Source: a virus
IMG/VR virus record: IMGVR_UViG_3300030102_006960
Span: 65,950-129,949 of that record
Strand: one strand, 5' to 3'
DNA length: 64,000 nt
The translations under genes were made by a program, and so were the position numbers. Positions 1-8,814 of the stretch are shown here, one piece after another. How positions within the stretch are numbered: position 1 is the first letter of the stretch; the number at the start of each line of letters is the position of its first letter. Under the pieces are notes generated by a model. The model worked only from the letters and a program-made list of their open reading frames with translations, ran no database searches and was not told the origin of the DNA.

Positions 1-115
1 AGGTAGATGTAATTTAGTTTGGTTCAACGAAGACAACCCAAATTATAAAGTTATCAAATGTGCAGACTATAGTGAACATGTAGATAATATGTTAACTACT
101 TTAATTCCTGCCTAA
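1..115 (+). CDS. C-terminal end of an unrecognised protein (partial)
   Basis: An open frame enters from the left edge and ends at TAA 113-115, giving about 37 residues ending in NMLTTLIPA. Nothing in this tail identifies a family. It stops 40 bases before the gp47-like nuclease and points the same way, so it is probably the preceding gene of the same region. Confidence 0.5.
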   Translation, partial: GRCNLVWFNEDNPNYKVIKCADYSEHVDNMLTTLIPA

Positions 116-155
116 TCGCGTTGTCTTTTTAATAAAAAATCATTATATTTAAGGT

Positions 156-974
156 ATGATAAAAAAATTATTTCACATTGCAGATTTACATTTTAGAACC
201 TATAATAGACATAATGAATGTAAAGAAGTCTGTAATAAATTCCTCAATGAAGTTAAATTTTATATAGAAGATAACAACTTATCTTTTGAAGAATGTAGAA
301 TAGTAATTGCGGGAGATATAGTACACCAAAAGATTACTATATCAAATGAGTTAACAATGTTAGTTTCTTGGTTTCTTAATAAATGTAGTGAGTTATGTCC
401 TGTGGTTTTAATTGCAGGTAATCACGATCTGTTAGAAAATAATAAAGATAGATTAGATTCACTAACACCAATAATAGAAATAATGAATAACCCATATGTT
501 AACTATATGACTGAAAGTAAGTGTTATTTAGATGAAAATATAGTTTGGTGTTGTTATTCTATATTTGAAGAAAACGCTAGACCCGATATTGATGCTTGTA
601 GAAAAGAATATGGTAATGACAAGAAGTACATCGGTTTATTTCATGCACCAGTTAATGGTGCAATAACTTCAGTAGGTTTCGAATTTGATGAATCTGCAGA
701 GTTAAAGCAGTTCGAGGGGTGTGATGCAGTTATTATGGGTGATATACACCATAGACAAAATTTTGTACATAAAGGTATAAATATAACATATTGCGGTAGC
801 TTTATCCAACAAGATTTTGGTGAGAGGGTATCTGAACACGGTTACTTAATATGGGATGTAGAACATTTAGATTACACGGAACACGATATAGATACAGAAT
901 ATGGATATTATGTTTTTAAAATAAACTCTTTAGAAGATTTAGAAGTAGGTAAAGAATATCTAACTAACGCTTAA
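156..974 (+). CDS. 47: SbcD/Mre11-like recombination nuclease subunit (T4 gp47-like)
   Basis: This 272-residue protein is a calcineurin-type metallophosphoesterase of the SbcD/Mre11 class, the nuclease subunit that works with the Rad50/SbcC-like ATPase in DNA end resection and recombination. The metal-binding motifs appear in order: IADLHF near the N-terminus, IAGDIVH, IAGNHD near residue 90, LFHAP and MGDIHHR. Length matches phage gp47 proteins. The start follows an ATATTTAAGG leader with no Shine-Dalgarno sequence. It overlaps the next gene by one base, and the gp46 partner lies one gene downstream, so the three form an operon. The family call is firm; pairing with gp46 is inferred from synteny. 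Confidence 0.9.
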   Translation: MIKKLFHIADLHFRTYNRHNECKEVCNKFLNEVKFYIEDNNLSFEECRIVIAGDIVHQKITISNELTMLVSWFLNKCSELCPVVLIAGNHDLLENNKDRLDSLTPIIEIMNNPYVNYMTESKCYLDENIVWCCYSIFEENARPDIDACRKEYGNDKKYIGLFHAPVNGAITSVGFEFDESAELKQFEGCDAVIMGDIHHRQNFVHKGINITYCGSFIQQDFGERVSEHGYLIWDVEHLDYTEHDIDTEYGYYVFKINSLEDLEVGKEYLTNA

Positions 975-1633
975 TGAGAATACCTAAAAAGATAAGGGAC
1001 GAAATAAAAGAATTTTGTAAACTCAATGGTATTGAAGATATAGACGATTTTATTTTAAAAAATATAAAGACTGGATTTAATATAGAAAAATATGGTAATG
1101 CACCTTTTACTAAAGAAGTAGTAGTTGAAAAAGAAGTTCCAGTTGAAATTATTAAGGAAGTTGTTGTAGAGAAAGAAGTTCCAGTCGAAATTATTAAAGA
1201 GGTGTTAGTAGAAGTACCGGTTGAAAAAGAAATTATTAAAGAAATAACTATTGAGAAAGATGTTTATATTAGTGATGATAAACAAATTAATGAATTAGGT
1301 ATTAAAATAGGTAAATTAGAAAATATTATTAATGAAAAAGAAAAAAATATTATTAATATTAAAAATAATATAAACAAAATAGAAAAAGATAATATAATAA
1401 AAACAACAGAATCTTTAAATAAAGATAAAGAAATAAAAAAGAATAAAAGTATTATAAATAAAAAAGAAAAAGAGATTAAAAAACTTAAAAATACTATTTT
1501 AGATTTAGAAAAAGATATAACAAATTTAAAAAATGAAAGTACTATCTCTAAAGGTAGACCTATTAGAGATATATACGATGAAGATGAGGGAACTGGGGGA
1601 CATTGGGGTTCTAATCTTATAGATAAAAAATAA
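974..1633 (+). CDS. Coiled-coil protein with VEKEVPVEIIKE tandem repeats
   Basis: This 219-residue protein has a short helical N-terminus (PKKIRDEIKEFCKLNGIEDID) followed by about three imperfect repeats of the type VVVEKEVPVEIIKE at residues 50-95. A long Lys/Glu/Asn-rich coiled coil and a Gly-rich tail (DEGTGGHWGSN) complete it. No catalytic motif is visible. It is translationally coupled to gp47 (one-base overlap) and lies four bases before gp46, so it may accompany the SbcCD-like complex. Repeats of Val-Glu-Pro type are common in phage proteins of unknown role. The large opposite-strand frame over this gene is a low-complexity shadow. Confidence 0.75.
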   Translation: MRIPKKIRDEIKEFCKLNGIEDIDDFILKNIKTGFNIEKYGNAPFTKEVVVEKEVPVEIIKEVVVEKEVPVEIIKEVLVEVPVEKEIIKEITIEKDVYISDDKQINELGIKIGKLENIINEKEKNIINIKNNINKIEKDNIIKTTESLNKDKEIKKNKSIINKKEKEIKKLKNTILDLEKDITNLKNESTISKGRPIRDIYDEDEGTGGHWGSNLIDKK

Positions 1634-1637
1634 TAAT

Positions 1638-4019
1638 ATGGAAAATAATATTGAAGTGGTAAGAACAAAGAAAATAGTAGACGTTCCAAAAAACGCACAG
1701 TTAAGGGTTGATTGGCAAGACTATCCTGAAAATAGAACATTAGAAACAATTAGTAGAGTTAAAACATATTTCTCTGATAAATATGGTTTACATAAATCAT
1801 CCATTAAGATAAATTTTATACCTATTTTAAAAAATAGTGTTGGTAAAGTAGTAGATATTACGGATGGTTTAATCGATAACATAATGGACACCGCATACCA
1901 ACGTAAATTATTTACTCAATGGATAGAAATCAATGGTATAGATATAAATTTTGATAGGTTATGTAGATTAGATGATAAAGTCAATGATGTATTAGTAAAT
2001 TTAGGTGAAGAAGATATAAGATATAGAAGATGGAGTATAACTAAATTATGGATTGATAATTTTTTATCCTTTGGTAATGATAATAATATTGATTATAATG
2101 GACTTAAAGGGTTAACAATTGTTAATTCTTTACCTGCAAATCAAGGTGGTAAAACCATTTTTAGTATTGATTCTCTTTTATTTTTGTTTTTTGGTAAAAC
2201 TACTAAGACAGATACTGCATCAGAAATATTCAACACATTTACAGACAAAGATGAAGTAGTAGTAGGTGGTGAAATTAATATAGATGGTGACGAATATATT
2301 ATTGAAAGAAAATTATTTAGAAAAAAGAGTAAATCTGGTAATTATAAAACCTCTTCGGAATTAAATTTCTTTAGGGTATTATCTGATGGTAGTTATGAAA
2401 ATTTAGAGGGAGAACAAAGAAGAGAAACTGATAAACTAATCTCTGAAACTATAGGTACTTTTGATGATTTTATGTTAACTATTGTTGCAACTGCAAAAAA
2501 CTTAGAGGATCTATTAGAAACCAAACCAACCCAAAGAGGTAGACTTTTAACTAAATTTATTGGGTTAGAAATTATTGAGAAAAAAGAAGAGATTAATAAA
2601 GGATTAATGTCGGATTTTAAAAGTAAGATGAAATCTAATATTCATAACACTAAAGAGTTAGAATTGGAAATTGAAGATAATTTAGTAAAAGTTAAAGAAA
2701 ATAAAGAATTAATAAAAGAAAATAATAATAAGTTATTAAAAATAGATGGAGAAATATCTGAAGCTAATTCTAAAAAAGAAATTCTATTATCAGAAAAATA
2801 CGTCATAGATGATGAGGTTAGTAATGTTAATCCTAAAACACTTAAAGATGAAATAGATACTTTAACTGATGAAGGTGTTACTAAGAAAAAATCTTTAGAT
2901 GATATTATAAAAAACATTACTAAGATAGGTGATGTAGATTATGATGAAGACAAACATGATGAGATTAGAGAAGAAGAAAAAGATTTACTATTGAAAGAAA
3001 GTAAAGAATTAAGTAATAAAGAAAGAAAAGAATTATTAATAAAAAATTTGGAGGAGGGAGAAATTTGTCCTACATGTAAAAGAGCATTAGAAGATGTTGA
3101 TCATAGCAAAGAAATAAAAGAGGAAAAGAAAAATTTAAAAAATATAAAAGATTTAATAAAAGTAATACAAAAAGAGTTAGGTGTTACACTTAAGTCTTTG
3201 GATAAACAAAGTAATCTAAAAACTATTTCCGATGAAAAAGATAAGTTAGAATTAAGTAGAGACAGATTAGAAGTAGAGATTGATGGGTTAAGAGTTGATT
3301 TAAAAGAAAAAATGAATCTACATAAGAACTATGAACGTAATATTGAATATATTGAGAAGAATAGAAATTTAGAAAGTAAAATATTAGGTTACAATCAATT
3401 ATTGGAAAAATTAAATAAAAAAAGAGACAGTATTAGAAATGAAATACAAGATTTAAAAAACGATAATAAAGTTAAAAAACAAAACAATATTGATAATCAA
3501 AATATAATAGAACAAATATTAAGAGAAGAAGAAGTATTAAAAATATTTGAGATTTATAATAGGATGATAGGTAAAAATGGTATATCTAAACTAGTTTTAT
3601 CTTCAGTAATACCTATAATCAATTATGAATTAGACAGACTGTTAGATGAAGTATGTGATTTTCAAATACAATTAGAGATTAATGATAAAAATGAAGTAGA
3701 CTTTAATATAGTCAAAAAAGACGTTACTAAAAAGTTAAAGTCTGGTTCTGGTTTAGAAACAACTTTAGCATCCTTAGCATTAAGATGTGTCTTAGGTAGA
3801 ATATCAACATTACCAAAACCAAATGTTATAGTTTTTGACGAGGTATTGGGTAAAGTTGCAAACATAAATTTAGATTATGTTAAAATATTTTTTGATAAAA
3901 TAAAAAAGATGTATGAGGTGATTTTACTGATAACACATAACCCTATTACACAAGATTGGGGTGACAAAATTATTACTATTGAAAAAAATAATGACGTTTC
4001 GTCATTGCAAATTAAATAA
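1638..4019 (+). CDS. 46: SbcC/Rad50-like recombination ATPase (T4 gp46-like)
   Basis: This 793-residue SMC-like ATPase has an extra N-terminal segment of about 130 residues before the ATPase head. The P-loop is NQGGKT with Lys172, which lacks the usual first glycine of GxxGxGKS/T. A long coiled coil follows, carrying a zinc hook with CPTC at residues 477-480. The C-terminal head has an SGSGLETTLASLALR signature and a Walker B VIVFDE. With gp47 it should form the nuclease that processes DNA ends for phage recombination and host DNA breakdown. The N-terminal extension and the altered P-loop are the unusual features. Confidence 0.9.
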   Translation: MENNIEVVRTKKIVDVPKNAQLRVDWQDYPENRTLETISRVKTYFSDKYGLHKSSIKINFIPILKNSVGKVVDITDGLIDNIMDTAYQRKLFTQWIEINGIDINFDRLCRLDDKVNDVLVNLGEEDIRYRRWSITKLWIDNFLSFGNDNNIDYNGLKGLTIVNSLPANQGGKTIFSIDSLLFLFFGKTTKTDTASEIFNTFTDKDEVVVGGEINIDGDEYIIERKLFRKKSKSGNYKTSSELNFFRVLSDGSYENLEGEQRRETDKLISETIGTFDDFMLTIVATAKNLEDLLETKPTQRGRLLTKFIGLEIIEKKEEINKGLMSDFKSKMKSNIHNTKELELEIEDNLVKVKENKELIKENNNKLLKIDGEISEANSKKEILLSEKYVIDDEVSNVNPKTLKDEIDTLTDEGVTKKKSLDDIIKNITKIGDVDYDEDKHDEIREEEKDLLLKESKELSNKERKELLIKNLEEGEICPTCKRALEDVDHSKEIKEEKKNLKNIKDLIKVIQKELGVTLKSLDKQSNLKTISDEKDKLELSRDRLEVEIDGLRVDLKEKMNLHKNYERNIEYIEKNRNLESKILGYNQLLEKLNKKRDSIRNEIQDLKNDNKVKKQNNIDNQNIIEQILREEEVLKIFEIYNRMIGKNGISKLVLSSVIPIINYELDRLLDEVCDFQIQLEINDKNEVDFNIVKKDVTKKLKSGSGLETTLASLALRCVLGRISTLPKPNVIVFDEVLGKVANINLDYVKIFFDKIKKMYEVILLITHNPITQDWGDKIITIEKNNDVSSLQIK

Positions 4020-4026
4020 TTTTACC

Positions 4027-4034
4027 TATATTTG
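4027..4034 (+). promoter_or_regulatory. Candidate promoter -7 element TATATTTG
   Basis: TATATTTG matches the Bacteroidota -7 consensus TAnnTTTG and sits 62 bases before the next start codon. No clear TTTG -33 element is seen at the usual distance, so this is a weak call. It would separate transcription of the sigma-factor pair from the gp46/47 operon. Confidence 0.4.
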
Positions 4035-4095
4035 TCTAAAATTAGGTAATGGTACTTAATTTGTACATATATATTTAATAACTAAAAGTTTTAAA

Positions 4096-4590
4096 ATGGA
4101 ACAAATAAGATTAAAAAAATATTGTTTGATAGGTTTAGACGATATAGAACAAATACAAAAAGATTTAGAGTATATATCAAACGATATTGTAAATTTTGCA
4201 ACAGGAGAAGAAATTATAATCGCAACATTTAAATCGGAATTAAACATTATAGAATTAGAAGAATTTTTAAATATGGAAAAAAGAGCGTACATTGTATTTG
4301 AAATGTTGCCGGCAACATTTTCCGCAAATTTATTAATTGAAAAATTTCAAGAAGCTTTATTTGGGGGGAAAGTAGATAACACAGAGTTTACCCCATTATT
4401 TGAAGCTAGATTAAAAATGGAAAATATAATGACATCTAGTGAGGAAATACCTGATTTAAATAAAATAATTGATATAGAACCAATTAAACCAACTATGGAT
4501 GAACTTTTAGATAAAATTAGTAAAGTAGGGTTAGATAAATTATCTAAAATAGAAAAACAATATTTAAAAGAATATTCTAAACAACAATAA
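4096..4590 (+). CDS. Unrecognised protein with Bacteroidota-type helical C-terminus
   Basis: This 164-residue protein is not recognised with confidence. Residues 1-75 look like a compact alpha/beta domain and the middle is acidic. The last 30 residues (MDELLDKISKVGLDKLSKIEK) resemble a short helical tail that recurs at the C-termini of many Bacteroidota proteins, including some rhomboid-family proteins. It lies 10 bases upstream of the sigma factor and is probably co-transcribed with it. A role linked to the sigma factor is only a positional guess. Confidence 0.7.
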   Translation: MEQIRLKKYCLIGLDDIEQIQKDLEYISNDIVNFATGEEIIIATFKSELNIIELEEFLNMEKRAYIVFEMLPATFSANLLIEKFQEALFGGKVDNTEFTPLFEARLKMENIMTSSEEIPDLNKIIDIEPIKPTMDELLDKISKVGLDKLSKIEKQYLKEYSKQQ

Positions 4591-4600
4591 ACTAAAAATT

Positions 4601-5416
4601 ATGGATTATAGAAGATATATTAACACTAAGGAAGATTCCATGTCTAAATATTTAAAAGATGTGAGAAAAAGTGAACAGATTACACCACAACAAGAAATAG
4701 AAATTGCTAAGAGGATTGCTGCTGGTGATGAAAAGGCTATTGATGAATTAGTTATGGCAAATTTACGATTTGTTATTGCAATAGCTAAAGAATATCAAAA
4801 TCAAGGCATATCACTTGCAGATTTAATATCGGAAGGAAATTACGGATTAATAACTGCCGCTAAAAGATTTGATTACACTAAAGGTTTTAAATTCATATCT
4901 TATGCCGTGTGGTGGGTTAAACAAGCTATACTACAATGTTTAAATGATAATTCCAGAATGGTAAGGATACCTGCGAATATGGTTAATAAATTATCTAAAA
5001 TAAAAAAAGAAATAGAACAATTTGAAAAAGAGTTTGAGAGATTACCTACTGCTGATGAAGTAGAATATGTACATGTGCCCACTTGTGGGTCACTCAACAA
5101 ACAAATTAATGAAGATGGCGATGAATTAGGTGCACTTATAAAAGATGACACTTTTGCTAGTCCAGATTCAAATGTAGATAAAAATGATACATTAAGTGGT
5201 AGACTTAAAAAAGTTATGTCTTATTTAAGTGACAGAGAAAGAGAGATAGTTAATTGTTATTTTGGTATTTATGGGAGCCCTATGACTTTAGAAACTATTG
5301 GAGAAGAATTAGGGTTAACTAAAGAGAGAATACGACAAATTAAAGAATCTGCAATACGAAAAATTAGGAATAATGTAGGAGACATATTTGATTATATGGA
5401 TGAAGATGAACTATAA
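4601..5416 (+). CDS. RNA polymerase sigma-70 family factor (primary-type)
   Basis: This 271-residue factor has regions 1.2 to 4.2 in order. Region 1.2 is the SKYLKDVRKSEQITPQQE segment. Region 2 includes ANLRFVIAIAKEYQNQGISLADLI and GFKFISYAVWWVKQAI, the promoter-melting helix. Region 3 is around SRMVRIPANM. The region 4 helix-turn-helix is TLETIGEELGLTKERIRQIKE. The size and sequence are close to the short primary sigma factor of Bacteroidota and unlike the divergent T4 gp55 type. It should direct host RNA polymerase to phage promoters, probably of the TTTG/TAnnTTTG type seen in this window. A terminator follows. Confidence 0.93.
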   Translation: MDYRRYINTKEDSMSKYLKDVRKSEQITPQQEIEIAKRIAAGDEKAIDELVMANLRFVIAIAKEYQNQGISLADLISEGNYGLITAAKRFDYTKGFKFISYAVWWVKQAILQCLNDNSRMVRIPANMVNKLSKIKKEIEQFEKEFERLPTADEVEYVHVPTCGSLNKQINEDGDELGALIKDDTFASPDSNVDKNDTLSGRLKKVMSYLSDREREIVNCYFGIYGSPMTLETIGEELGLTKERIRQIKESAIRKIRNNVGDIFDYMDEDEL

Positions 5417-5435
5417 AATTTCAACTATTTAATAT

Positions 5436-5462
5436 AAAGGGGGTAAATAACCCCCTTTTTTT
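5436..5462 (+). terminator. Rho-independent terminator after the sigma factor
   Basis: GGGGG (5439-5443) pairs with CCCCC (5451-5455) across a short A/T loop and is followed by a run of Ts. It lies just after the sigma-factor stop codon. Confidence 0.85.
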
Positions 5463-5533
5463 ATATACTTTTTTATGTTTTGCTATTATTTATTGTAACA
5501 GATATTTATATAATATAAAATAAAAAAAAAGAT

Positions 5534-5836
5534 ATGAAAAAATTAGTAGAATTTATTGACAAATGGGGAACTAGATTAACATTCGCTTTAGTTTTAATTA
5601 TTTTTCTTAAAACCTGTACTACAAATGGTAAAATAGAAAAAGTACAAAAAGAATTAAATAATAAAACTGTTACAATCGATAGTACACTAAATAAAATTAA
5701 TAATAAGATTATTACTGAAGAAAAAATGATTAATCTTATTAAAGAAGTCCCTAATTGGAAAACATTGGAATTAGAAGAGTTATCGGATAAAAACAGAATT
5801 CCTATAAATAAACTAAAAAACGATAACGAAAAATAA
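5534..5836 (+). CDS. Small single-pass membrane protein with coiled coil
   Basis: A 100-residue protein with one membrane segment near residues 14-27 (TFALVLIIFLKTC) and a Lys/Glu/Asn-rich helical tail. No family is recognised. The start follows a GATATTTATATAA leader and an A-run. It opens a block of membrane and coiled-coil genes and lies 11 bases before the next one. Confidence 0.65.
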   Translation: MKKLVEFIDKWGTRLTFALVLIIFLKTCTTNGKIEKVQKELNNKTVTIDSTLNKINNKIITEEKMINLIKEVPNWKTLELEELSDKNRIPINKLKNDNEK

Positions 5837-5847
5837 AAATTTAAATT

Positions 5848-6870
5848 ATGAAGCTGATTGGAAATTGGATTAAAAACAATCCTATAAGAACATTGTTTTT
5901 AATTCCTATAATATTAGTGGCAGCGATATCTATTTCTCACGTAGTAACATGGTATAGTATAGCGAACCCAATTAATTGGGCAATATACCTTTCTATTGCA
6001 ATAGAAGTTGGTGCAATGACTGCATTAGTTGCTGCAACTAATAGAGTAAAAGGTGGTGTGTGGTTTATGTTTGGGTTGGTTACCTTCATTCAAATGGTAG
6101 GTAATATATACTTTTCTTTTAAAGAAATAGATACTAGTGGAGAATTGTGGTTATCATGGATAGAATTAACTACACCAGTATGGGAAATGGTTGGTACGGA
6201 TTTAACAGATACATTAGCACTTAAAAGATGGTTAGCATTTTTAGAAGGTGGTTTGTTACCTGTTATTTCACTTACTTCATTACATTTCTTTGTAAGATAC
6301 GATAGAAATCAAAGTGAAGAAATAGATAAAGAAAAAATTATTAAAGAATATTTTGATAATAGAAATAAAAAAATGGTTGATATAGTGGAAAATAGAAAAA
6401 AAGATAAAGAAGATGAAACTGAACACCTTTTGAAATCAGAAAAGAATAAAGAACATTTAGAAGAATCTATAGAACAGGCGGAAGAGATAAGTAAAAAAAT
6501 AGATGAAAAAGATTTTTATGGTGAAAGTGATGAGGAAGTTACGTGGGAAGAAGATCCTGAAGTGCAAGAATTTTTAGAAAAGATGGATGAACCAGGTCCA
6601 TGGTCAGAGGAAGATGATAAAATATATACAGTAGGAGGGTTAACTGCCGATAAAGAAGGAGACTTTATGAAGTTTCAAAAAAAACAAGAAGATTTAGAAA
6701 AAAAAATTAAAAACAAAGAAAAAAAAGAATCTGAAATTCTTAAAAAAGCAATTGACGAGTATCAAACTAAAAAAGAAGAACCAAAAAAAAAAGTAACTGA
6801 AAAATCAAGATTAATACCTACAGAATACGGTAAAGTCAGATCTAAAACCAATATTAAAAGGATTGATTAA
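5848..6870 (+). CDS. Membrane protein with long charged coiled-coil tail
   Basis: The first 150 of 340 residues hold about four hydrophobic segments (around 15-35, 42-62, 66-90 and 130-150). The rest is a very charged Lys/Glu-rich coiled-coil and disordered region ending in a basic tail. No enzyme motif is visible. This layout fits a membrane anchor with a long cytoplasmic or virion-facing arm. It ends on the first base of the next gene, so the two are translationally coupled. Function unknown. Confidence 0.7.
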   Translation: MKLIGNWIKNNPIRTLFLIPIILVAAISISHVVTWYSIANPINWAIYLSIAIEVGAMTALVAATNRVKGGVWFMFGLVTFIQMVGNIYFSFKEIDTSGELWLSWIELTTPVWEMVGTDLTDTLALKRWLAFLEGGLLPVISLTSLHFFVRYDRNQSEEIDKEKIIKEYFDNRNKKMVDIVENRKKDKEDETEHLLKSEKNKEHLEESIEQAEEISKKIDEKDFYGESDEEVTWEEDPEVQEFLEKMDEPGPWSEEDDKIYTVGGLTADKEGDFMKFQKKQEDLEKKIKNKEKKESEILKKAIDEYQTKKEEPKKKVTEKSRLIPTEYGKVRSKTNIKRID

Positions 6871-7478
6871 TGAATATTGATAGATTAACATATGAATTAA
6901 ATAAAGAAAATTACCATAAAAAAGAGTTTGATAAAAAACAAATAGTTATCGGTAATACGTTTAATCAAAAATTATATCATTTTAATGGGTGGTTAACTAA
7001 AATGGATGGGGAATTTACTAAAACTGCTAATTATACCGTTACCACAAAAGGTGAAATTTATGAACATTTTAATCCTAAATATTATTCCGATTTTTTAAAT
7101 GAAAAAAGAAATGATAAAAAAATAATTTCAATAGTTTTAGAAAATAGAGGTTGGTTAAAAAAAGATTTATTATCAAATAAATATTTTGATTGGGTAGGTA
7201 ATATTTATAAAAGAAGAGTTAATGTAGTAGAAAAAAGATGGAGGGGACAACAATATTGGGATCCTTATACACCTAAACAGTTAAAATCTACTATTAATTT
7301 AGTTAAATATTTATGTGAAACACATAATATAAATAAAAAATGTGTAGGACATAATACTTATATTAAAGAAATAGAGGAGTTTGATGGTGTTACGTATAGG
7401 AGTAATTACTATAAAGATAATACTGATGTTAACCCTTCTTGGGATTTTAGAAAATTTAAAGAAAAAATAGAAAATTAA
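6870..7478 (+). CDS. Amidase_2-like protein, probably catalytically degenerate
   Basis: The 202 residues have the order of an N-acetylmuramoyl-L-alanine amidase type 2 (T7-lysozyme-like) domain. An IVIGNT strand lies where IVLHHT is usual, followed by NYTVTTKGEIYEHF, IISIVLENRGWL, a PYTPKQLKSTINLVKYL helix, VGHN and a final NPSWDF. The first zinc-ligand histidine pair is replaced by Gly-Asn while VGHN is kept. It may therefore be a binding protein or a diverged enzyme. It is in a region with two other peptidoglycan hydrolases. Fold assignment is moderate; loss of activity is inference. Confidence 0.5.
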   Translation: MNIDRLTYELNKENYHKKEFDKKQIVIGNTFNQKLYHFNGWLTKMDGEFTKTANYTVTTKGEIYEHFNPKYYSDFLNEKRNDKKIISIVLENRGWLKKDLLSNKYFDWVGNIYKRRVNVVEKRWRGQQYWDPYTPKQLKSTINLVKYLCETHNINKKCVGHNTYIKEIEEFDGVTYRSNYYKDNTDVNPSWDFRKFKEKIEN

Positions 7479-7499
7479 AAAAAAATAAAAACAAAAGAT

Positions 7500-8036
7500 A
7501 TGAGTCAACACGATGAAACTAAAAAAATATTAGAATTAATTAGAGAAGGTGGTAGTAAATCTATTTTAAATAAAACTTTAATTACTGAACAGGATTTAAA
7601 CGTTCAAAAACAAGATGAAAATTCTTTAGATCCTACAGAAATGAAAGAACAAGAAAGATTGTTTAGAGATACTGTAACACAAAGAGTTAAATTTAACCAA
7701 ATGAAACTTTATCCAAAAGCACAAAATGTAGAATGGAGTGGAGAATTTACAGATAATGCAGTAGAATGGTTTTATTCGTTAGACGATACACAAGGTGTTT
7801 ACGTCACTACAGAGTTATTACAACTTAGAGAAGACACAATGAAACTTTTACAAAAATTAATTGCATATTATAAAACATGGTCAGATGATTGGGCTAAAAG
7901 AATTGCGGAAGAATATGAAAATCAACAAACTGATGAAGAAAACGCAGAAGAAGGTCCAGACAGTATGAACTCGCCAGGATTTGGGGAAGAAGGTGAAGGA
8001 GAATCCATGCCTAACCCAACCGAAGAAAATGCTTAA
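7500..8036 (+). CDS. Unrecognised acidic protein
   Basis: A 178-residue soluble protein, helical in the first 140 residues (ETKKILELIREGG, QERLFRDTVTQRVKFNQMKLYPKAQ, a long DTMKLLQKLIAYYKTWSDDW helix). The tail is disordered and rich in Glu, Gly and Pro. No family is recognised. Its end overlaps the next gene by eight bases. The acidic disordered tail resembles virion scaffold or core proteins, but nothing proves that. Confidence 0.65.
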   Translation: MSQHDETKKILELIREGGSKSILNKTLITEQDLNVQKQDENSLDPTEMKEQERLFRDTVTQRVKFNQMKLYPKAQNVEWSGEFTDNAVEWFYSLDDTQGVYVTTELLQLREDTMKLLQKLIAYYKTWSDDWAKRIAEEYENQQTDEENAEEGPDSMNSPGFGEEGEGESMPNPTEENA

Positions 8037-8409
8037 AATTAATATAGACTTAAAGGCGATTTTAATATTAGGTTTAGCAGTAGCTTTAGTCCTTAGTTTT
8101 ATATTTAGACCTAGTGTACCTATAGAGGAATATGAAGAAGAAATTAGTGTTTTACAAAAACAAAATGAAAAACTACTAATATCAAACGATAGTATTATTA
8201 AAGCAAATATAAAATTACAAAAAGAAATTGATGTTATTTTATATGCAATTGACAGTACTAAAGTTGTTCTTAGAAAAACAGAAGATAAATTAAAAGAATT
8301 AGAAAGAAAAAGAAATGAAGTATCTAATATCGTTGATAATATGGATAGCGATGGTGTCACCAACACTCTCTCAGACTATCTCCAAAGGAGAAATCAGAAC
8401 AATCGTTGA
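8029..8409 (+). CDS. Membrane-anchored coiled-coil protein (possible inner-membrane spanin)
   Basis: ATG 8029, overlapping the previous gene, is preferred because the membrane segment then lies at residues 10-28 (AILILGLAVALVLSFIF), as in a signal anchor. A periplasmic-type coiled coil of about 95 residues follows (126 residues in total). The next gene starts inside its 3' end with a cleavable signal peptide. This nested arrangement and the anchor-plus-coil layout recall Rz/Rz1 spanin pairs, which disrupt the outer membrane at lysis. No sequence similarity to known spanins is claimed. Confidence 0.55.
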   Translation: MLKINIDLKAILILGLAVALVLSFIFRPSVPIEEYEEEISVLQKQNEKLLISNDSIIKANIKLQKEIDVILYAIDSTKVVLRKTEDKLKELERKRNEVSNIVDNMDSDGVTNTLSDYLQRRNQNNR

Positions 8410-8770
8410 TAATGGTGATACATTAGTTATTATGAATTTAGAAGACGCTAAGGTAATACTTAACGATCTTTTGGAGTATGAGATTGCAGATAGTTTATTA
8501 ACTGTTTACAAAGAGAAAGATAGTCTTAATACTAATACTATAACACTACAAAAAGAGGTTATTTTTAAGTTAATGGAAAAATCAGATAACCAGCAAAGTC
8601 AAATAGATAATTTCCAACAGATATTAGACAATAAAAACTCTGAGTTAGGTATGAAAGAAGATACCATTAAACAACAGAAAAAAGAATTACGAAAACAAAA
8701 GTTTTTAAAGTTTTTAGGTTTTGGTGGATCAGTAATTCTCCCAATTATAGCAATATTGATTTTAGTCTGA
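8315..8770 (+). CDS. Signal-peptide protein with C-terminal membrane segment (overlapping gene)
   Basis: The 151 residues begin with a signal peptide (MKYLISLIIWIAMVSPTLSQ). A DGDTLVIMNLEDAKVI segment, a coiled coil around residues 60-120 and a C-terminal hydrophobic segment (GGSVILPIIAILILV) follow. It overlaps the previous gene by 95 bases in another frame. There is no lipobox cysteine, so it is not a classical Rz1 lipoprotein. It may be the partner of the preceding membrane coiled-coil protein. Confidence 0.6.
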   Translation: MKYLISLIIWIAMVSPTLSQTISKGEIRTIVDNGDTLVIMNLEDAKVILNDLLEYEIADSLLTVYKEKDSLNTNTITLQKEVIFKLMEKSDNQQSQIDNFQQILDNKNSELGMKEDTIKQQKKELRKQKFLKFLGFGGSVILPIIAILILV

Positions 8771-8814
8771 TTTTTTTCGTAATATCAAATATTTATAAAT
8801 AAACATCTATTATC

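Noticed and set aside
1264-1749. Long minus-strand frame of 161 codons opposite the coiled-coil gene
   Set aside because: It is very rich in Phe, Leu, Ile and Ser, as expected for the complement of a Lys/Asn/Glu/Ile-rich gene, and covers the gp46 start; the plus-strand frames are in an operon with recognisable proteins.
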